Below, piece after piece: positions 32,331-38,136 of a stretch of 38,136 nt of DNA. A program made the position numbers and the translations under genes. How positions within the stretch are numbered: position 1 is the stretch's first letter; every line of letters begins with the position of its first letter. Below the pieces are notes generated by a model that searched no databases, was not told the origin of the DNA, and was given only the letters and a program-made list of their open reading frames with translations. The stretch spans positions 1 through 38,136 of the forward strand of contig JAQUCT010000011.1 in the NCBI GenBank assembly GCA_028686075.1, in the 5' to 3' direction. The stretch is from Bacillota bacterium. GTDB taxonomy: Bacteria; Bacillota; Clostridia; Ch29.

Positions 32331-33530
32331 ATGGAAAAGGAAAAACCCCTGCAGGATGTGGTGGTACTGGATTTGACCAGGGTGCTTGCCGGTCCTTACT
32401 GTTCCATGATTCTGGCCAATCTGGGAGCAGAGGTTTTAAAGGTTGAGAGACCGGGAATTGGAGATGACTCAAGGAGTTTCGGACCCTATAAAAACGGAGA
32501 GAGCGCGTATTTTGTCAGCATCAACAGGGGTAAAAAGAGTATTGCGATCGACCTTAAGAACGAGGAAGGCAAAAAGCTAATCAGGGAATTTGCAGCTAAG
32601 GCGGACATAGTATTGGAAAACTTCCGGCCCGGCACAATGGAGAAGCTAGGGTTGTCCTACGAGGAACTGTCAAAGGTAAATCCGGGGATAATCTACGGAG
32701 CGGTATCCGGGTTCGGGCATACCGGGCCCTATTCGAGGAAGCCCGCCTATGACGTGATAGCACAGAGCATGAGCGGAATAATGAGCATTACCGGAGAGCC
32801 GGAGGGGGTTCCGGTTAGGATTGGGTCATCGGTCGGGGATATTGTAGGGGGTATGTTCCTGTGTATAGGCGTTGTCTCGGCATTGTATGACCGAGTCAGT
32901 ACCGGTAAAGGCCAGAAGGTGGACGTGGCCATGCTGGACGGACAGATTGCGGTACTGGAGAACGCTATTGCCAGGTATTCGCTGACGGGAGAAATACCCG
33001 GACCCTTAGGTTCAAGGCACCCTTCCATAACGCCCTTCGAGGCTTTTAAATCGAAGGATTCGTGGGTAGTGGTGGCCTGCGGCAACCAGGAAATCTGGGA
33101 ACGGTTCTGCCGGATGGCCAATCGTGAAGACATGCTGCAGGACCCGGATTTTGCGACCAACGACCTGCGCACCGAGAATTACAAAAAGATAAAGCCCATA
33201 ATTGATGGACTGATCGGGCAAAAAACAACCGCCGAATGGCTGGAAATGCTCGAGGCCAATGGCATACCGGCCAGCCCCATCAATACAATTGACAGGGTTG
33301 TAGACGACCCCCATGTTAAAGCAAGGAGAATGATAATGAACGTGCTGCAGCCGGGGATGGGGGAACTGCACGTGGCGGGCAATCCGGTCAAGATGAGCAG
33401 AATGGAGGATGAAAACGTCTCCGGATATGCACCCGGGCTGGGTGAGCATACCGATATGCTTTTAAAGTCGTATCTGGGGTATGACGATGATAGAATCAAG
33501 GTCCTGAGGGACAAAAGAGCAGTATACTAA
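32331..33530 (+). CDS. CaiB/BaiF-family (class III) CoA transferase
   Basis: 399 aa from ATG 32331, six bases after GAGGGGAGG; ATG 32307 is the alternative. Family motifs: VVLDLTRVLAGPYCSMILAN, LGAEVLKVERPG, ENFRPGTMEKLGLSYEEL, YGAVSGFGHTGPYSRKPAYD (its Asp aligns with the catalytic Asp of formyl-CoA transferase) and IASPINTIDRVVDDPHVKAR-type C-terminal sequence (present as IPASPINTIDRVVDDPHVKA). It moves CoA between carboxylic acids. In a ureide or purine locus an oxalate, oxamate or related acid is possible, but no substrate can be read from the sequence. Confidence 0.9.
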   Translation: MEKEKPLQDVVVLDLTRVLAGPYCSMILANLGAEVLKVERPGIGDDSRSFGPYKNGESAYFVSINRGKKSIAIDLKNEEGKKLIREFAAKADIVLENFRPGTMEKLGLSYEELSKVNPGIIYGAVSGFGHTGPYSRKPAYDVIAQSMSGIMSITGEPEGVPVRIGSSVGDIVGGMFLCIGVVSALYDRVSTGKGQKVDVAMLDGQIAVLENAIARYSLTGEIPGPLGSRHPSITPFEAFKSKDSWVVVACGNQEIWERFCRMANREDMLQDPDFATNDLRTENYKKIKPIIDGLIGQKTTAEWLEMLEANGIPASPINTIDRVVDDPHVKARRMIMNVLQPGMGELHVAGNPVKMSRMEDENVSGYAPGLGEHTDMLLKSYLGYDDDRIKVLRDKRAVY

Positions 33531-33551
33531 CAAAATTAAAGGGGATTTACC

Positions 33552-33973
33552 ATGACCAAATGGTTTGAAAGTGTAAAGATGTACGATTTGACTCAGCCTC
33601 TCAGTCACCTGATACCACCATGGGATTTGCCAAATGGTGCCGGGAAATGGAGATAAAGTGGATCGGTGTGGACTGCGGCTCCGCCGACCATCCGATGAAT
33701 ACCAAGATTAAGGACTGGATGCCCAACGAGGCAAAGGAGTGTGACAAATACCTTAAGGATAAATATGGAAAGGGCCTGGATGAGATATTCCCGCCCGACC
33801 ATTACCAGCTTATGCACGTGAAACTGTTCCCCTACGATATAATACACGCGGAAAACCTGGGCGGGGACATAGACAAAATACTAAACAGGAGGATTATTGT
33901 GGGTTGCTTCCCCTGGAGGTTTGTGGGCGGGGAATCCAGCATATGCCGTATCCTTGCCTTCGACAGCGAGTAA
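33552..33973 (+). pseudogene. Cyclase-family (kynurenine-formamidase-like) gene collapsed by internal deletion
   Basis: From ATG 33552 the frame reads WFESVKMYDLTQPLSHLIPP, W, the N-terminus of cyclase-family metallohydrolases (about 250-290 aa), and then runs to a stop at 33656. From about 33620, in another frame, MGFAKWCREMEIKWIGVDCG, SADHPMNT and LMHVKLFPYDIIHAENLGGD restore the C-terminal half. The HxGTHxDxPxH metal motif of the family is missing, so about 120 residues have been deleted and the frame broken. The intact family hydrolyses amide or cyclic bonds; the original substrate is unknown. Confidence 0.75.
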
Positions 33974-33996
33974 GGGCGCACTGACGATAAGACAAC

Positions 33997-34026
33997 AAAG
34001 CGGCTCCTATTAGAGGGGGCCGCTTT
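33997..34026. terminator. Bidirectional terminator
   Basis: AAAGCGGC (33997-34004) and GCCGCTTT (34019-34026) form a perfect stem, with further CTCC/GGGG pairing inside. It lies between converging transcripts (cyclase remnant on plus, ylmH on minus) and has A and T on its two sides, so it can work both ways. Confidence 0.8.
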
Positions 34027-34119
34027 AAATAGCTAAAAGCGCGTACCGCCTTTCCGAAAGCTTTAAAAACTTGCTACTTACGGTGCGGTGCACGCTTGGT
34101 ATTTCCTGCCAGAAGGGTT

Positions 34120-34905
34120 TTATATATATCTTTTGATGACCATTACCGACCTGCCCTTTTTTGTCACCCCGGCAAATTCCCCGACTTTGAACTTGCCCTT
34201 TCCTCCCACCGAAACGATGTCGCCCTGCTGCAGTGCGGTATCCGTACGGATTTCTATTTCCCAGTTTTGCTTAACTTTTTCTCCTTTAATAAGTCCCGCC
34301 GCCTTTGCCCGGCTTAGGCCAAACACCGCCCCGACTACCCCGTCAAGCCTCGGGGAGGCTACGGTGATACGCATTTCGTTGTACTTTGGCTCAATGTGGA
34401 GGTCCTCACCGGCCGCCCTTTGTACTATAAGGCTGCTTCTTCCCGCCCTTTCCAGGTTTGTTTCAAGAAATCCGGCGATGTCCCGGTGTACGGCTGCAAA
34501 GCAAATCCTTTCCCTTACCAGCAGGTCGCCCATCTTTTCCCTCTTTATTCCGAGGCCCAAAAGTGCCCCCAACAAGTCCCTGTGGCTTAAGGTTCTGCTC
34601 CAGCCCCTGCCGGTTATTTTAAGTATTTCTACCGGGAACTCTTCGGGCTCCACACTGTCCCATTCGGGCAGGAATACCGCCATTCGGCGCTCGGCATCCT
34701 CAAACCCGCCGTGGAAGCCCAATTGTACGCTGCTTTGGGACCCTGCCAGTTCGGTTGCTATTTTTGCCTGTAGGGGATGGAGAAAGTCTGTGAAAACCCT
34801 CTGCTGCGTTTTATCGCACCGGTCCAGGCATTCCGCTATCCTGCCTATGAAGATTTTATTCTCGTCTCCCGGGTACCTGCCCAACAAATAATCCTTTACG
34901 CTCAA
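34120..34905 (-). CDS. ylmH: YlmH-type S4-domain RNA-binding protein
   Basis: 261 aa from TTG 34905. The nominal ATG at 34926 is unlikely because AAGGAGGGGG lies inside its first codons and sits correctly for the TTG. The N-terminal half has IGRIAECLDRCDKTQQRVFT and FHGGFEDAERRMAVFLPEW (the YlmH signature); the middle has HRDLLGALLGLGIKREKMGD; the C-terminal S4 domain has LDGVVGAVFGLSRAKAAGLI and LQQGDIVSVGGKGKFKVG. YlmH binds RNA and has been linked to ribosome rescue and cell division. It is usually in the ylm-divIVA cluster; none of those genes is visible here. Confidence 0.93.
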   Translation of the reverse strand: MSVKDYLLGRYPGDENKIFIGRIAECLDRCDKTQQRVFTDFLHPLQAKIATELAGSQSSVQLGFHGGFEDAERRMAVFLPEWDSVEPEEFPVEILKITGRGWSRTLSHRDLLGALLGLGIKREKMGDLLVRERICFAAVHRDIAGFLETNLERAGRSSLIVQRAAGEDLHIEPKYNEMRITVASPRLDGVVGAVFGLSRAKAAGLIKGEKVKQNWEIEIRTDTALQQGDIVSVGGKGKFKVGEFAGVTKKGRSVMVIKRYI

Positions 34906-34926
34906 GCCTTGCCCCCTCCTTCTCAT

Positions 34927-35211
34927 ACATACATGTTAAGCCAGCGGCAAACCCCTGTCAAGGGAACCACAGGAAACCGCAGGGACGGTTCTCCTGGTTT
35001 GCCTTGGCAAACCAAGGGCAAACCAAGGGGACGCCTATGCGCGTGATAACTGCCGTCTTTGCATCGCTTACGGCAGCGGGGATTCTATACCGCCGCTTTT
35101 TATTGAAGGGCGGAAATCAGAATTGTTAGGAGTTTGATATCCCTTGGATTTGAATGAACAGGGTGTATTGTAATAGTTGAAGGCTCCTATTCATCGGAGG
35201 CTTACCTGGCG
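34927..35211. other. Intergenic region with repeat and two competing hairpins
   Basis: 34981-35033 is a GGGACGGTTC repeat with arms GGTTTGCC (34996-35003) and GGCAAACC (35006-35013). Downstream, CTGCCGT/ACGGCAG (35050-35056, 35070-35076) and GCAGCGG/CCGCCGC (35073-35079, 35090-35096, one mismatch) overlap by four bases, so only one can form; the second is followed by a T-run. This is attenuator-like, but no convincing large gene follows on the plus strand. Confidence 0.45.
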
Positions 35212-35280
35212 ATGCAAAAGATTGTGCGAGTTGTATACCCGATAATTGCACTGCTTCTTATGATGGCTGCGATTTATTGA
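35212..35280 (+). CDS. Possible 22-aa hydrophobic mini-protein
   Basis: ATG 35212 opens MQKIVRVVYPIIALLLMMAA-I-Y and stops at 35280. It is basic at the N-terminus and then one membrane helix. A CGGAGG lies 12 bases upstream, a rather long gap. It converges on the histidine kinase gene. It has no Cys and no AgrD-like layout. It may be a real membrane microprotein, the tail of a decayed gene (the frame is open for another 19 codons upstream without a start), or chance. Confidence 0.25.
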   Translation: MQKIVRVVYPIIALLLMMAAIY

Positions 35281-35291
35281 GTAATATAAGG

Positions 35292-36653
35292 TCATACGGA
35301 AGTCTTTATTAAAGGTAACTCTTCCTTATCGTCGGTAAGGGATTCCTGCCGCTTTTTTAAACCAAGGGCTGCAATCGCTTCAAATTCATGGTCGCTATGA
35401 TGCAAACGGAGTTCACCATTATACATCTTTGTGATGTTTTCCACTATCGTAAGGCCGAGGCCGTGCTTTGAAGTGTCCGGCTTGGTAGAGAGAATCCTTT
35501 TGCCCCTTGCAAGCAGAATCTTATTCTGCTTGGAGTTTGTTACCTTTATTATGAGAAAGGCTGCCTTTTCATAACACATGACAGTTATATACGGAAGGAT
35601 TTTTGGGTCGGATATTTTGCCGCATGCTTCCAAAGCGTTATCAATCAGGTTTGAAAGGACGCTGCAAAGGTGCAGGTCGTCTATCCCGGTCTCATTTCCA
35701 AGATGTATAGCAAGCTCCATTTTTATTTTGCTGTCTTTGGCCATGGAATACTTGTTTTGCAAAAGCGCTTCTACAACCGGGTTTTGGCAGAACGGTGTTG
35801 GGGTAGAGCTATCAATACTTATTGCCAGCTCATCAGCGTATTTTTTTGCATTATTAGTATCTCTTTTATCCAAAAGGGTGTATATGGTCTGGAGCTGGTT
35901 CTTTAAGTCGTGCTTATATTCTCTTATGTTCTGATTGTATTCGCTTAGCTGCTTGTAATAGCTTAACTGTATGTTCAAATGCTCCTCAAAAAAGGCCAGT
36001 TTCTCTTTAAGGAGAGATAGGTGGGTCAGCCTCTTCATGGCTATTATCAATCCTGCATCCGCCAGCACACATAATATTACTGAAATAATGAATACGGGAA
36101 TCAGGGCAAGATTACCATAATAAGTTGACGCGAAGAAAAGGATTTGGAGCAGGTAAATCTGGCTTACCGGGAAAAACATGAACAGGGACATTTGATTCTG
36201 GTCAACGCTGTTGGTAGCGAACCTCCAGACATTTAGAATAAGCAGAACAACGATGGCCAGTGTTACGTTGCCTATAATCATACTAGGGATGCTGGGAAAT
36301 ACCAATGAAGCCATATCGGATGGCTGGTACCCATAAAGTGCATTTAGTGTAACGTAGGCAAGGTAGTCCGTAATAATCAACGCGAACAGTATAAGGCAAA
36401 AGGTAAATATTTTCTTTGATATCTTGGAATCGTATAGGATAATGGTGGAACCAAAAAAGAGCAGAGTTTCGAACAGCGAGCCAGCAATCAGACTGTCAAT
36501 CCATCCAATCCGTATAAAGCGTGAGGCAACCCCGATAACCACTAAAAGTACGCCGGAAGCGGTAAACTTTGATTTAAGAATACTGCCAAGGACAAAGGCT
36601 ATTATTACGATATGGATTGAAAACCCCAATAGTTCCAGTACTGCATTATTCAT
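35292..36653 (-). CDS. AgrC/NatK-type (HPK10) sensor histidine kinase
   Basis: 453 aa from ATG 36653, which overlaps the response-regulator stop by eight bases and follows GGGGGGAGC. The first about 210 residues have some six membrane helices. A linker helix leads to the H-box REYKHDLKNQLQTIYTLL (His near 248), unlike the classic HExxxP form and typical of the HPK10 group. The N-box is SNLIDNALEACGK and the G-box KHGLGLTIVENI. Members of this group sense peptides or envelope signals. No agrB or agrD gene is visible. Confidence 0.9.
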   Translation of the reverse strand: MNNAVLELLGFSIHIVIIAFVLGSILKSKFTASGVLLVVIGVASRFIRIGWIDSLIAGSLFETLLFFGSTIILYDSKISKKIFTFCLILFALIITDYLAYVTLNALYGYQPSDMASLVFPSIPSMIIGNVTLAIVVLLILNVWRFATNSVDQNQMSLFMFFPVSQIYLLQILFFASTYYGNLALIPVFIISVILCVLADAGLIIAMKRLTHLSLLKEKLAFFEEHLNIQLSYYKQLSEYNQNIREYKHDLKNQLQTIYTLLDKRDTNNAKKYADELAISIDSSTPTPFCQNPVVEALLQNKYSMAKDSKIKMELAIHLGNETGIDDLHLCSVLSNLIDNALEACGKISDPKILPYITVMCYEKAAFLIIKVTNSKQNKILLARGKRILSTKPDTSKHGLGLTIVENITKMYNGELRLHHSDHEFEAIAALGLKKRQESLTDDKEELPLIKTSV

Positions 36654-37353
36654 AAGCTCCCCCCAAATAGTCGATAAACCTTGCCTTTGAATAATCAGAC
36701 CTTGACTTGCTGATAGGTACTTCGGCTTTGGATTCAAGGATAAATCTATTCTTGCTTAGTGTAACTATCTTGTCCATATTGACAGCGAAGCTTTTGTGGC
36801 AGATGAGAAATCGGTCATCAAGCAGTTTTACAAATTCATCAATTTTTGAGTACTTAGTATACACAATATCCTTTGTGTATATTTTTATTTGCCTTAAAGC
36901 CGCTTCTATGTAATCTATATCATTCAGATTTATTGCATACACGTCGTTTTTATTGGTTAGTGTTATGTATTTCTCTCTGCTTTCTATTGATTTTTTTACT
37001 GCTTTTTGAATTGCCCTGCGAAACTTATGGGTATCGATGGGTTTTGCCAGGAAGGAAATGTGATCGATGCTGTATACATCTTCAAAATATTCGATATATG
37101 CAGATACAAAAATGATTTGGACGTTCGAGTTTAAACTTTTTATTATTTTGGATAAATCTATCCCATTGACACTATCCAGTTCAATGTCGCAAATAATTAT
37201 ATCAGCCCGGTGCAAATTCTTTTCAAAGTAATCCAAAAGGTCATCCCCGCTGCCAAAGGGAAAAATCCTGGCGTTATCAACACTTGCGAGAGTTAACTGA
37301 CGGATGTATTCCAAGTGGGCTCCGTTGTCATCACAAATAAGTATGTTTATCAT
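36646..37353 (-). CDS. LytTR-family response regulator (AgrA-like)
   Basis: 235 aa from ATG 37353, five bases after AAAGGCAGGA. The receiver domain has MINILICDDNG, the phosphoacceptor Asp near residue 56 (IIICDIELDSVNGIDL), Ser in IIFVSAYIEY and Lys in FLAKPID. The LytTR DNA-binding domain follows (YIEAALRQIKIYTKD, FLICHKSFAVNMDKI, VPISKSRSDYSKARF). It is the partner of the kinase encoded just downstream in the same transcript. Candidate binding sites are direct repeats in the divergent intergenic region. Confidence 0.93.
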   Translation of the reverse strand: MINILICDDNGAHLEYIRQLTLASVDNARIFPFGSGDDLLDYFEKNLHRADIIICDIELDSVNGIDLSKIIKSLNSNVQIIFVSAYIEYFEDVYSIDHISFLAKPIDTHKFRRAIQKAVKKSIESREKYITLTNKNDVYAINLNDIDYIEAALRQIKIYTKDIVYTKYSKIDEFVKLLDDRFLICHKSFAVNMDKIVTLSKNRFILESKAEVPISKSRSDYSKARFIDYLGGAYE

Positions 37354-37439
37354 GATAATCCTGCCTTTCATACACATTGATGGAATACTAAATAAATTTT
37401 ACCATATTTGCTGTAGAAAATACAGTGTTTTTGTTAATT

Positions 37440-37488
37440 ATTACATTTTCGACACTATTTATTACATAGCGACAATTAGTTCCATAAT
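37440..37488 (+). promoter_or_regulatory. 21-bp-spaced direct repeats in the divergent promoter region
   Basis: ATTACAT-TTTCGACA (37440-37454) and ATTACAT-AGCGACA (37461-37474) repeat with a period of 21 bp, two DNA turns. LytTR regulators such as AgrA bind pairs of short direct repeats with about this period. CATAAT at 37483-37488 could be the -10 of the plus-strand gene, with no good -35, as expected for an activated promoter. Confidence 0.5.
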
Positions 37489-37553
37489 AATACGTTATTA
37501 TAAATTAAACAGTTTAAGGAGGTAGTGATATAAACAAAAGGGGGGTATCAGAA

Positions 37554-38136
37554 TTGCACAACAGAAGAATTACGGTATTGATTATTATTATATTAACAGT
37601 GATACTCAGCGGAGCTAATTTCACGCTTAGCCAGGGAGGAACACAAGAAACCGAGACAAAGAAAGAGAAAGTAATAATGCTGAATAATAATCAATTGGAT
37701 TTGGAGTATAAACATGTTTTTAATGAAAACGGAATTCTTATTCCTCTGTTCCCCGTATTTGAAGAATTAGGTGCCGTGGCCTTTTATAATGAGGATACGA
37801 ATTCAATTATTTGCCTGACGGGAGACGGTGATTACATTAAGCATCGGGTAGGAACAGATTTAATAGAGATAAACGGCCAAAAAACCTATATCGAATCATC
37901 CTCAATAATTGAAAACAAACAAATCCTAATACCTACAGGTTTTATTTCAAAGGCATTTCCCAAATACGCTTTGCATTTCGAAAAAGATCATGGAGTCAAT
38001 ATATTCAGGCCGGTGCATTATAATGAACACTCCCAAATAGCTGAAGAAATCCTGGAGTACAGCATTCAGCTGTATTTTATCCCGGAGCTTTATGCCGATT
38101 ACCTGGATTACAGGGCTAATAATCAGGATGTGTCTG
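37554..38136 (+). CDS. Copper amine oxidase N-terminal-domain protein, truncated by window end
   Basis: The frame is open from TTG 37554 (AAAGGGGGG seven bases upstream) to the edge, at least 194 codons. A signal peptide (ITVLIIIILTVILSGANFTL) precedes a Lys/Glu-rich spacer and then the domain: NENGILIPLFPVFEELGAVA, NSIICLTGDGDYIKHRVG, YIESSSIIENKQILIPTGFI and SKAFPKYALHFEKD. This is the PF07833-type repeat, common in secreted or surface proteins of Clostridia. It is divergent from the AgrA/AgrC pair and shares its regulatory region, so it may be their target. Confidence 0.75.
   Translation, partial: MHNRRITVLIIIILTVILSGANFTLSQGGTQETETKKEKVIMLNNNQLDLEYKHVFNENGILIPLFPVFEELGAVAFYNEDTNSIICLTGDGDYIKHRVGTDLIEINGQKTYIESSSIIENKQILIPTGFISKAFPKYALHFEKDHGVNIFRPVHYNEHSQIAEEILEYSIQLYFIPELYADYLDYRANNQDVS

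Noticed and set aside
34088-34891. 267-codon plus-strand open frame opposite ylmH
   Set aside because: YlmH motifs are unmistakable on the minus strand; the plus-strand product is Pro/Ser/Arg-rich noise.
35212-35280. agrD-like autoinducer gene for the AgrC-type kinase
   Set aside because: The peptide has no Cys or Ser thiolactone/lactone core and no acidic C-terminal recognition tail, and no agrB is present.
37516-37533. AAGGAGG followed by GTG ATA TAA as a two-codon minigene
   Set aside because: Most likely an accidental or vestigial ribosome site; the real gene has its own site before TTG 37554.

Overview
The window looks like a chromosome segment of a low-to-moderate GC member of the Firmicutes, most likely class Clostridia. 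The support is AGGAGG-type ribosome sites with frequent GTG and TTG starts, PyrR-controlled pyrimidine attenuation, SLH and copper-amine-oxidase-N surface domains, a YlmH protein, a PucR regulator and an AgrC/AgrA-type two-component pair. I cannot name a genus from the sequence alone.

Layout. (1) 1-5280 is a damaged left flank: an SLH-domain relic, an intact BlaI/BlaR1-type regulator pair with its own double operator, a decayed efflux adaptor gene that keeps its promoter and operator, and a truncated, frameshifted IS1634-type transposase. (2) 5283-11834 is a complete pyrR-pyrB-pyrC-pyrF-pyrK-pyrD-pyrE operon with a textbook PyrR attenuator before pyrR and a second one before pyrB. It makes UMP from carbamoyl phosphate; carAB is not here. 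(3) 11835-14219 holds a structured leader, an unknown membrane-anchored protein and an EamA exporter. (4) 14291-20212 is one transcription unit: strong promoter, riboswitch-like attenuator, lipoprotein, FecB/FecC/FecE-type metal or cofactor importer, second lipoprotein, DUF364-type protein. (5) 20385-22165 is a ModE-like regulator, a P-loop NTPase and a methyltransferase. (6) 22188-28992 holds deletion-collapsed xanthine-dehydrogenase-type genes, a PyrP/UraA permease, four intact maturation genes of the selenium-dependent molybdenum hydroxylase type (yqeC, mocA-like, xdhC, yqeB) and PucR. (7) 29180-33973 resembles the E. coli allFGH (fdrA-ylbE-ylbF) oxamate carbamoyltransferase locus plus a CaiB-type CoA transferase and a cyclase-family gene; the fdrA and cyclase genes are collapsed by internal deletions. 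(8) 34120-38136 holds YlmH, an AgrC/AgrA-type pair on the minus strand and a divergent truncated surface or secreted protein.

The strongest theme is molybdenum and purine or ureide metabolism. The importer unit, ModE-like regulator and cofactor-maturation genes sit together, while the enzymes they would serve (xdh subunits, FdrA, cyclase) are broken by internal deletions. Two families of short dispersed repeats occupy many of the intergenic spaces, and one supplies the pyrC stop codon. The best candidate for an undescribed system is the attenuator-controlled importer with its two unusual lipoproteins and DUF364 protein (14291-20212). Substrate and ligand are inferred from context only.
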